64,000 nucleotides of DNA from Maritimibacter sp. HL-12. GTDB taxonomy: Bacteria; Pseudomonadota; Alphaproteobacteria; Rhodobacterales; Rhodobacteraceae. The notes below the pieces were generated by a model. It had not been told where the DNA came from. It saw only the letters and a list, made by a program, of their open reading frames with translations, and searched no databases. This document shows, in pieces, positions 51,126 to 58,984 of the stretch (position 1 is the stretch's first letter; every line of letters starts with the position of its first letter). Both the position numbers and the translations under genes were made by a program. Where the stretch lies: NCBI RefSeq assembly GCF_900177545.1, contig NZ_FXBQ01000001.1:2288122-2352121 (forward strand), read 5' to 3'.

Positions 51126-53822
51126 TCAGACGATGAACATTTGTTTGAGAAGAGGTTCAACCGGTTCGAGCTTCTCCGGCAAGGCAGCACCGTGACAGGT
51201 AAGCCCGAGATATGTGGCAGCGCGCGTCGTGCCGACATAGAGATACTTGTCAAAGAGATCGGGATGCTGTTCGGCCAGTTCGTCCACGCCGACAAAGAAC
51301 ACAGCCTCAAACTCCAAGCCTTTGATATGCTGGACATCGAACACGCGGATATCGTTGTTCTGCCCTGCAAACTGGCCCTCGTAGCACGGAACAACATTCA
51401 TGTTGTGGGCTTCCACGCGCTTACGTAGTGCCTCGGCAAGCGGCCCAACATCCTGCTCGTTGTTTACCAGGACGGCGACCGAGGGCAGAGGCGATGTGAG
51501 ACCTTCGACTTCGACCAGTCGCGCTGCCAGCCAGTCGGCGATGGCATTGTGGCCTACGAGGTTCGTGGCAAGCACGGGATCGATGCCGTCGCTCTTGAGG
51601 TCTTTGGGCAGAGTCACATGAACCGTTTGGCCGGAGCAGATGCGAACGATTTCCGAAGCGAGGTGGCTGAGCTGCCTGCTGTGGCGGTAAGTCACTTCGA
51701 TAGGCCGCACGTCGATACCGGGAACCGCCCAGATCATGTCGTCGTTCGACCGGCTGCCCCATTGGGTAATGCGCTGGTTGAAGTCACCACAGGCAAAGAA
51801 CGAACGAATGGTCGGATTGGATAGAGCCGCCATGCTGCGAAGCTGGAGCGGTGAGAAATCTGTTGCTTCGTCGACCATGATCTGGTTGCGGACGAGTGTG
51901 CGATATTGGCGCACAGGTTCGAGCGCCCCGCTGTCCGGCAATCGGCCGAGTGCCGGTTCCGTCACGATTTCTGCCAGGACGCCGAGTGTACCTGCCAGCA
52001 TCAGATCGACCTCAAGCGGATGGGCATCTGCAGCCGACTTGACAGCAGCATCGTACCACCGCGCCTCCATGATGCGCGCCCGACGGAAACGTCGGTATCG
52101 AGCTGGGAGGCCGTTGACATACCGGCTGATGGGATTTGTGAAACGCCGCAGTGCTGTTTGGAGTTGAAGGCTGTCGCCAAGCTGTCTTAGTTCGGTGCGC
52201 TCCATGGTTCTGTCGCCGATCCAAGTAGCGATGCGGGCTGCCCGGCCGCCTCGCAGGGCTGTCCGGCCGGAGGCGGCAGCAACGGCCTGACTCCTTATGT
52301 TGGAGGTGAATGCAGCCAAGGCCTTTGCGACCGGCGTCTGCGCCGGTGTAACGTCTTCATCGTCTTCGCCGTCGCCTTCCTCAAGGTCCTCTTCTGGCGT
52401 GAGCGTATCGAGAAAGCGCGCGAAGTCCGTCAGCAGCCCGCGGTCATGGTTGAGCCGAAAATTGATGTGACGGCGGATGCGTTCGTCTGACTCGACTCGC
52501 AGGCTAGACAGAGGCCCTTGGACCGATCCAATGAAGCGGACAAGTTCCAGCAGGGCGCCGGCAGTGGTAAGCCTCCGTAGACGGCCGAGAAGGGCTTCAG
52601 CTGCATTGCCGAGACGAGCGACATCCGCGCGCTTGGATTTTTTCAGTGTCTCGGCGGCGGCGACGAGGTCGGACCAGAACTCCGCAAGCTGCCATTCGTT
52701 GAAGTCAAGAAACCAGTCGGTCTGCCCGGTTATCGTCTCCGGAAGGAGAATCTTTGCGTCACGTTGCTGCACGTAAGCACCGCCGCCGGTGCTGGATTTC
52801 AGGATGCGGAAATGATTGCGGGCAAGCTCCAGACGATACCGGTCCCAGGTCGATATCTTCTGGTCAGGTGCCGCGATGCCCTCTCGCGCGAAAGCCTCTT
52901 TAAGGTACTGTTTCAGCAGGTCGGTCGGGGTGAACATGAGCCAGCTGTCTTTATGTGGCAGCCCGCTCTCGGCCTCAGCCGCGGCGGCAACACGCTTCTC
53001 GTCGTCTTCGAGATAGGCCTGATCCAGTTTTTGGCCGAGCCTGCGGATCAGCGTGGTGGTCTTGCCTGTCCCCGGCGGCCCAATAATCAGGAGCTGCTGT
53101 TGGAGCGGCAGCCGGAAAATTTCGTCCTGGTAGCGGTCTAGAATGGGTTGATCGCGCAGGCCCATTTTGGTGATGACCGTGCGCCTGATCCCTTCGATGG
53201 TGTCATCGGCTTGCTGCGCTTCAGCCAGAATATGAGCGAGAAGATCTTCCTCAGTCAGCGGTGCTTGGCCTGGCTCGATCAGCAGCTTTCGCATCGACGG
53301 CACGGTGATCGGGCCGTACGCTTCTGTGGACAGAACCGAGTTGTGTGAATCCCAAAGCGCGTCCGTAAACCGTGGATGCAGGAGTCCTTTCTCAAGCACC
53401 GTGACGGTGACTTCACCTTTGGGCAGCCGCAGTTCAAAATCGTCGCCGACGTCCAGCGACGCCAAGCGGCCAGCGGGAGTGTTGCGACCGGCGAGTCTAA
53501 ATGTCGCTTTGCCGAAGCTCTCCGCGGTGTTTCGGCAAATATAGTAAGTTACCGTCTCCCCGTCTTCGAGTTCGACCACGATACGGGCGATGGCTGGTTC
53601 CTGCGCAAGCGAGGCGAGACTGCGCGTGCGCGCGTCATCGATATCGCCGAGAGACTTCAGCGCCCCGCCGGACGTAAACGTATTGATGCTCGCGAACGAG
53701 TCCGCACCGGAGGCACGGTTTTCGGCGAGCCGCGCGCGCGCGGCGGATGCCAAGTCCGTCAACGCAGCGAGTGTATCCTTGGATATTCGCGCAACATCAT
53801 CCCTCTGGCCCGGCTCGGTCAT
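51126..53822 (-). CDS. Superfamily 1 (UvrD/HelD-like) helicase with a Gre-factor C-terminal-like domain
   Basis: An 898-residue protein. Helicase motifs are clear: Walker A GPPGTGKTTT (about 248-257), MVDEATDFSP (Walker B, near 650), YRHSRQLS, HIKGLEFEAVF and LYVGTTRA. About 400 residues separate the Walker motifs, including an acidic stretch (LEEGDGEDDED). Residues about 79-148 read ELEDGETVTYY, then NTPAGRLASLDVGDDF and LPKGEVTVTVLE, the layout of the GreA/GreB C-terminal domain that contacts RNA polymerase. The ATG at 53822 follows a GGGGGGAAG site, and the frame upstream would need a TTG. It lies 62 bases after a DUF45 gene at the end of an hsd operon. Confidence 0.85.
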   Translation of the reverse strand: MTEPGQRDDVARISKDTLAALTDLASAARARLAENRASGADSFASINTFTSGGALKSLGDIDDARTRSLASLAQEPAIARIVVELEDGETVTYYICRNTAESFGKATFRLAGRNTPAGRLASLDVGDDFELRLPKGEVTVTVLEKGLLHPRFTDALWDSHNSVLSTEAYGPITVPSMRKLLIEPGQAPLTEEDLLAHILAEAQQADDTIEGIRRTVITKMGLRDQPILDRYQDEIFRLPLQQQLLIIGPPGTGKTTTLIRRLGQKLDQAYLEDDEKRVAAAAEAESGLPHKDSWLMFTPTDLLKQYLKEAFAREGIAAPDQKISTWDRYRLELARNHFRILKSSTGGGAYVQQRDAKILLPETITGQTDWFLDFNEWQLAEFWSDLVAAAETLKKSKRADVARLGNAAEALLGRLRRLTTAGALLELVRFIGSVQGPLSSLRVESDERIRRHINFRLNHDRGLLTDFARFLDTLTPEEDLEEGDGEDDEDVTPAQTPVAKALAAFTSNIRSQAVAAASGRTALRGGRAARIATWIGDRTMERTELRQLGDSLQLQTALRRFTNPISRYVNGLPARYRRFRRARIMEARWYDAAVKSAADAHPLEVDLMLAGTLGVLAEIVTEPALGRLPDSGALEPVRQYRTLVRNQIMVDEATDFSPLQLRSMAALSNPTIRSFFACGDFNQRITQWGSRSNDDMIWAVPGIDVRPIEVTYRHSRQLSHLASEIVRICSGQTVHVTLPKDLKSDGIDPVLATNLVGHNAIADWLAARLVEVEGLTSPLPSVAVLVNNEQDVGPLAEALRKRVEAHNMNVVPCYEGQFAGQNNDIRVFDVQHIKGLEFEAVFFVGVDELAEQHPDLFDKYLYVGTTRAATYLGLTCHGAALPEKLEPVEPLLKQMFIV

Positions 53823-53884
53823 CTTCCCCCCGAAGTTTGTTCTCTTTGCGTCCGTCAAATGTAGTGGCGAAACCCGTCATCACT

Positions 53885-54598
53885 TCAGCTCCCAGCAAGC
53901 TGGGGAACAGGTAGTTCGTTGAGCTCATGTCGCGCTTCAGACCAACTCGGATAGTGTTCAGAAAGTAGGGCAAAGAACCGAGGGCTGTGCGTCGGCTCTG
54001 AAATATGGACCAACTCATGAACGATTACATATTCCAGCAAGTCGCGAGGCTTCTTTACAAGTTCGGTGTTCAGCCGAATGGTGCCAGCCTTGGAATTGCA
54101 GCTTCCCCACTTGGTGGTCATCCGCTGCAAGAAGTAGTGGCGGACCTTAACGCCGATGCGGCCTTCCCATTTGTCGATGATGGGGGGGACTACGCCATGA
54201 AGAAGCTTCAGATGCCAAGCGTGAATCACCTTGGCGCGTCCGTCGCGGGGAGTCCCGGGGCGCACTTGGAGATGGATCGTGCGATGATCTAATCTTACCT
54301 CAGGCTTCGCATCCAGCTCCGTCACACGGAGGAGATGGCGGCGTCCCCAGAGGTAGTGGGTTTCGCGACCCACGAATTCACGTGGAGATTCTCGCACCTG
54401 CGAAAGCAGCTTTTTTTGCTGTTGCCGGATCCATCCAATCCGTGTGATCGCGTATGCGCGCGCAACATCTATTCTAGTCGAAGCCGGCGCTACAAGAGTG
54501 ACGCGCCCGTCAGGTGGGTGGACCGAAAGGTGGACGTTCTTGACATCTTTTCGGGTCACACTGATGGAAATATCGCCGATTTCGATCAACTCGCCCAT
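53885..54598 (-). CDS. DUF45 / YgjP-type metallopeptidase
   Basis: A 237-residue protein with the catalytic zinc motif HELVH (194-198), a third ligand candidate in EPTHSPRF, the family segment TTKWGSCNSKAGTIRLNTEL (161-180), and a helical N-terminus. DUF45 (YgjP) proteins often accompany type I restriction genes; their function is unknown. Its ATG overlaps the hsdR stop by one base (TAATG). It is the fourth gene of the unit. Confidence 0.92.
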   Translation of the reverse strand: MGELIEIGDISISVTRKDVKNVHLSVHPPDGRVTLVAPASTRIDVARAYAITRIGWIRQQQKKLLSQVRESPREFVGRETHYLWGRRHLLRVTELDAKPEVRLDHRTIHLQVRPGTPRDGRAKVIHAWHLKLLHGVVPPIIDKWEGRIGVKVRHYFLQRMTTKWGSCNSKAGTIRLNTELVKKPRDLLEYVIVHELVHISEPTHSPRFFALLSEHYPSWSEARHELNELPVPQLAGS

Positions 54599-57500
54599 TA
54601 ATACCCCTGTTGGTTCTTGATGATCTCGAACATCGCGAGCGTTGCATCTCTATCACGATTGAATAGCGGGAAGAGCACGTTCTTCACTTCGCGCTCTCGG
54701 ACCGGATCACCCTTCCAGCCTGCGGGGGCGTGTTCACGGATGGCCCGGTCCACCTCAAGCGCAAGCTCAGCCCTTTCTTCCTCATTGCCAGGGCAGGTAA
54801 ACTTGTCAGCAGGCAAACTTTGAAGGTTATTGAACACCACGGTAGCCTCCCGATTTCCGTGTAGCCCGGTCGGCAGATCAGGTCCGACTTCGCGCGTCGC
54901 CATCTTTCGAACCAAGTCTTCGGCCTTTTTCAAGAAGTCCTCGTAGGCCTTTGCACTGTCTCGGCTCTGCTTGATTAAGTCCTCTAGGAGTTTGGACATC
55001 TCGTCATAAAACCGGGGGTCTGTGAGCTGATCGCGAATAATGGTTTTCCGAATATTGTTGATAATTCCCTCAGCCACAGCATTCTTCGACAGCTTGCCTT
55101 TCTGGTTCAATTGCTTGGCGATAGCGTCATGGATCCCAGTTTCTATGATGGCTTGGGTGAGCGAGACGTTCGACAGGGCTCCGAGCGCTTGGGCAGGATC
55201 GGCCTGAATGTAGGTGTTCAGGAGATGTCGCATGTCGGCTTCATAGGGCTTGATGTCGAGCTCTTCGCCCGAATGCTTTTTGATGGCGGCCCTGAGATCA
55301 CTGTAGAAATCGACATCACGCTGGATGTCGTTCTGTTCGGAGGGGGAATACCCTGCGTCGTCCAAGTTCTGCGCGATGGCTGCATAGGCCCGAACGAACG
55401 ACGCCACGGATTTGTAGAACGATATCCTCAGCGCCTCGGTCTCGGTCAGGGCGTTCGGATCGGCGGCATCACCGCAGAAGTACCGCAGGAACTGCTCTAC
55501 TTCTCTCGGAGGGGGCACCGGAGCGCAAAGATAGTGAAGCCCTTCGCGTGTTGCGTCGAGGCGGGCCTTCCCCTCTTCGATCCAGTTCTTGATCTCGACG
55601 TTGTTGTCGCCGCCGCTGCCCGCATCCAGATCGAGTTCATCCGAACTGTAGACGGCAATCGCGTGCTGGACGTCGCCGAACAGCTCCTTGAAGTCGACGA
55701 TGTGACCGTAATCCTTGTCGTCCCCATCGATCCGGTTGGTCCGACAGATCGCCTGGAACAGCGTGTGGTCCCGCAGCTTGTCGTCGAGATAGATGTAGCT
55801 GCAGCTCGGCGCGTCGAAGCCGGTGAGAAGCTTGGACACCACGATCAGCAGCTTCATGTTCGCCGGCTCTTCGATGAAGCGCCGCTTGACCTCGGTCTCA
55901 TAGGCTGTCGTGCTCTGGCCGCCTTTCAGCACGAAATTTGTGTACGTGTCGTACTTGTATCGCTCGTCGCTGTTGGCGGGCTCCCTCGAGATCGCATTGT
56001 GGTTCGGCTCGAAGGACGTGACGATCCCCACATGCGGCCCGAGCCGGGTGCTCTGGAACTCGCGGTAGAACTCGCAGGCGTCGCGGATCGAGGAGGCCAC
56101 CAGGATTGCTGTGCCCCTGTCGTCGCTCAGCCGAGGCTTCAGATCGAAATCCTGCACGACCTCGGCGACGATCCGGCGCTTCCGTTCGGTGGCGCTAAGC
56201 AGCTCCTCCATATTGGCCCAACGCTTCCGCAGCACGGCCTTCTGGAAGTTGTTGAGGTTCTTGGTCTTCTTCTCGAACCAGGCATCGATCGCGGCCGGGC
56301 TGGTCATGCGCTGCGGCACGTCGCGCGCTTCGTATTTCAGGTCGAGCACGACCTTGTCCCGGACCGCTTCCTGGAACTTGTAGGTGTGGATGTACGTGCC
56401 GAAGACCTCGCGCGTGGTCTGCCGGTCCTTCCGCAGCAACGGGGTTCCGGTGAAGCCGACGAAGATGGCGCCCTCGAGCCAGCGCTTCATCTGCTTGTTC
56501 ATGTCGCCGCCCTGGGTGCGGTGGCACTCGTCGACGAACACGTAGAAGCGGCCGGTGACGCGCGGCGGCGGCCCTGTCAGCTCCGTCGTGTCGAACTTGT
56601 GGATCAGCGCGCAGATCAGGCGAGGCGACGGCGCGCCCAACCAGCTTACGAACTCATCGCGGCGCGTCACTCGAGGCGATGGCGCATCGGCAGCGACTAC
56701 GCCCGCGTTGCGCATCACGCCCTCGATCTGTTTGTCTAGCTCGTCGCGGTCGGTGATGACCAGCACGCGGGCATCCGGTTCGCGTTCGAGGATCCATTTG
56801 GCCAGCAGCACCATCAGGATGCTCTTGCCGGACCCCTGGGTGTGCCAGATAACACCGCCCTCGCGCTTGGCCAGCCGTTCCTGCGCCAGCTTCACGCCGA
56901 CGAACTGGTGTTGCCGGGGGACCTTCTTGATGCCCGCGTCGAAAATCACGAAATTCCGGATCAGGTCGAGCAGCCGGTCCTTGCGCAGCATCTGGCCCAC
57001 TGGTCTGTCGAGGAGCGCACCGGCCGCCAGATCACCAATCGGCGGGTCTTCGTCGCGCCATTCGACGAACAGCGTTTCGGGCGTGCCGACCGTGCCGTAG
57101 CGCAGGCCCTGCGCATCGCTGCCTGCCAGCAGAAGCTGCGCGGTGGCGAAGAACGGCGCGTTGAAAATCTCGTCCTGGTTCGAAATCAGCTGCCGGATAC
57201 CGTCGCCGATCTCGACCGAGGAGCGTTTCAGCTCGATCACCGCGACGGCGAGGCCGTTGAGGTAGACAACCAGATCGGGGCGCCGTTCGTGGCCGCCCTT
57301 CAGCGTCACCTCCTCGGCGAGGGCGAAGTCGTTGGCGGCGGGGTTGTCCCAATCGATCAGATGCACCGTCTTGTGCGGGGCGGCGACCGAGGTCTGCACA
57401 TCGACGCCGTAGCGAAGCAGCGTGTAGGTGCGCAGGTTGGCCTGATAGAGCGTGGTGCCGGTCACCTCGATCGCCTGCATCAGGCGCGTCAGGGCGGCGT

Positions 57501-57693
57501 TGATCTCGTCGTCGGAATAGCCGCGAGCGGAGAGGTTGTCGCGCAGCAGGTCAGGCTCGACACAGCGGTTGCTAAGGCGGCCCGACCAGTCGCCGAGGTT
57601 CCGGTAGCCGAGACCGCCCTTGTCCTCGGGCATGGTGATGTGGGCCGCCAGGCGGTCCTGCGTGACGCGTTCGCTGCGGGGACGTTCAGGCAT
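54598..57693 (-). CDS. hsdR: Type I restriction enzyme, R (endonuclease/translocase) subunit
   Basis: A 1031-residue HsdR. The nuclease core RRPDLVVYLNGLAVAVIELK (PD-ExK) is near the N-terminus, followed by SF2 translocase motifs: HTQGSGKS (Walker A), VFVDECHRTQ (DEAD-like DECH), GFTGTPL and CRTNRI. It cleaves unmodified DNA after ATP-driven translocation in complex with HsdM and HsdS. The ATG at 57693 overlaps hsdS by 8 bases and is preceded by GGAAG. No internal stop or frameshift is seen, so it appears functional. Confidence 0.95.
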   Translation of the reverse strand: MPERPRSERVTQDRLAAHITMPEDKGGLGYRNLGDWSGRLSNRCVEPDLLRDNLSARGYSDDEINAALTRLMQAIEVTGTTLYQANLRTYTLLRYGVDVQTSVAAPHKTVHLIDWDNPAANDFALAEEVTLKGGHERRPDLVVYLNGLAVAVIELKRSSVEIGDGIRQLISNQDEIFNAPFFATAQLLLAGSDAQGLRYGTVGTPETLFVEWRDEDPPIGDLAAGALLDRPVGQMLRKDRLLDLIRNFVIFDAGIKKVPRQHQFVGVKLAQERLAKREGGVIWHTQGSGKSILMVLLAKWILEREPDARVLVITDRDELDKQIEGVMRNAGVVAADAPSPRVTRRDEFVSWLGAPSPRLICALIHKFDTTELTGPPPRVTGRFYVFVDECHRTQGGDMNKQMKRWLEGAIFVGFTGTPLLRKDRQTTREVFGTYIHTYKFQEAVRDKVVLDLKYEARDVPQRMTSPAAIDAWFEKKTKNLNNFQKAVLRKRWANMEELLSATERKRRIVAEVVQDFDLKPRLSDDRGTAILVASSIRDACEFYREFQSTRLGPHVGIVTSFEPNHNAISREPANSDERYKYDTYTNFVLKGGQSTTAYETEVKRRFIEEPANMKLLIVVSKLLTGFDAPSCSYIYLDDKLRDHTLFQAICRTNRIDGDDKDYGHIVDFKELFGDVQHAIAVYSSDELDLDAGSGGDNNVEIKNWIEEGKARLDATREGLHYLCAPVPPPREVEQFLRYFCGDAADPNALTETEALRISFYKSVASFVRAYAAIAQNLDDAGYSPSEQNDIQRDVDFYSDLRAAIKKHSGEELDIKPYEADMRHLLNTYIQADPAQALGALSNVSLTQAIIETGIHDAIAKQLNQKGKLSKNAVAEGIINNIRKTIIRDQLTDPRFYDEMSKLLEDLIKQSRDSAKAYEDFLKKAEDLVRKMATREVGPDLPTGLHGNREATVVFNNLQSLPADKFTCPGNEEERAELALEVDRAIREHAPAGWKGDPVREREVKNVLFPLFNRDRDATLAMFEIIKNQQGY

Positions 57694-58984
57694 GGGCCAC
57701 TTCCAACGCCCCCAGCTTCTCACCCTTGACCGGCAGGCGCACGCGGCCGGTCAGCAAGGCCTGCATCACCCCCTGCTTGAGCGCCTTGGTCTTCTCGAGA
57801 CGGGCGTCCAGTGAAGTGATTTCAGAATCCATATCCGCCAGAACAGCCGCGATCGCGCGTTGTTCTTCAATCGGCGGAATTGCCAACAGCAAATCGCCTA
57901 AGTGCTTTGAATTCAATGCGGGCAGTGCCGTTGTCGAGACAATGGCTCCTAGCTTTATGGTAAGCAAAAGAGAATGGACGTAGGCTACATCCACTATTTT
58001 CGTATTGAGTGAGAACGCCCCCATGTTGTTATCGATGCAGCTTGCTTGGCTAAGAATCTTTTTTCTTTCCAAAAACACTGCAGCACCAACTTTGGCAAAA
58101 ATGATGCTCCCGGCCGGAAACGGCGTGGCACCGACGCGCTTGCGCGTTTCTTCTGAGATGTAGTGGTTTGCGGTGCTGATGAAGGTTTCATTTCCCTCAA
58201 GGTTCATGTCCGAGACTTTTAGGAATGGGTAATCACCTGAGACTTCGCCCTGAGCGGACAATGGAAAGCCACTCCCTCCCTTAAAGGCTCCGATTTCACG
58301 CGCTTCTAGGGTTGACCACTCTTCATCGAAGCCAGGCAAACGGAACTCGCCAGTCAACATACGTCGCCCAGCGGCCGATCGAAGAACTCGCTTCTTCGCT
58401 AGCAAGCTGCTCAGAGCTGCTATCGTTTCATCTAGGTCCGCAAGTGCCTCCGCAATTGCGCGTTGTTCCCAAATCGGCGGAACGACGAGGAAAGCCGCTG
58501 ATAGCGAGCGCCCATTGGTCAATGCCCGCGTCGTGTAGGTCGCCCGCGCAACGACCTGTCGGCGAAAGTAGCGTGGCGCAAAGCAGTAGGCTTTGAACAG
58601 GTCGTCAAGCATGTCGTTCGTGGGGCGAGCGCGCAGGACAAAGCCGCTGAACACTGTGTTATGCGCCTGGTCCAGCATCGCCGCTGCGACGCCGATTTCC
58701 TCAACGGTTTCGGAAGTGCGGGTAAAGAACACGTCGCCCTTCCGCACCTCGAAGGCTTCTAGCTCCGACTTGGAAACGTCGACTCGCCCTTCGATCCGGT
58801 CAAGACGCAAGCCAGGCTGACGGAACACATCCATGTAGTTCACGATGGGCGTGCCATAGCCGAAATACTTCTTCGCCTTGTTCAGCCCGTTCTTGAAGGT
58901 GAACAGATCGCCCAGGGGCACCGCGTCCCAGTCCTCGGGGATCGGGCCAATCTCGGTCTGCTTGTAGCCGGGCCTCAGGTCCAT
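57686..58984 (-). CDS. hsdS: Type I restriction enzyme, S (specificity) subunit
   Basis: A 432-residue HsdS that chooses the DNA target for both restriction and methylation. Two target-recognition domains are each followed by a helical spacer: PPIWEQRAIAEALADLDE and PPIEEQRAIAAVLADMDS are the two conserved copies, at about 170 and 375. The second recognition domain is AT-richer in DNA, the usual mosaic pattern. The recognition sequence cannot be read from here. The ATG at 58984 overlaps hsdM by 10 bases. Confidence 0.93.
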   Translation of the reverse strand: MDLRPGYKQTEIGPIPEDWDAVPLGDLFTFKNGLNKAKKYFGYGTPIVNYMDVFRQPGLRLDRIEGRVDVSKSELEAFEVRKGDVFFTRTSETVEEIGVAAAMLDQAHNTVFSGFVLRARPTNDMLDDLFKAYCFAPRYFRRQVVARATYTTRALTNGRSLSAAFLVVPPIWEQRAIAEALADLDETIAALSSLLAKKRVLRSAAGRRMLTGEFRLPGFDEEWSTLEAREIGAFKGGSGFPLSAQGEVSGDYPFLKVSDMNLEGNETFISTANHYISEETRKRVGATPFPAGSIIFAKVGAAVFLERKKILSQASCIDNNMGAFSLNTKIVDVAYVHSLLLTIKLGAIVSTTALPALNSKHLGDLLLAIPPIEEQRAIAAVLADMDSEITSLDARLEKTKALKQGVMQALLTGRVRLPVKGEKLGALEVAHA

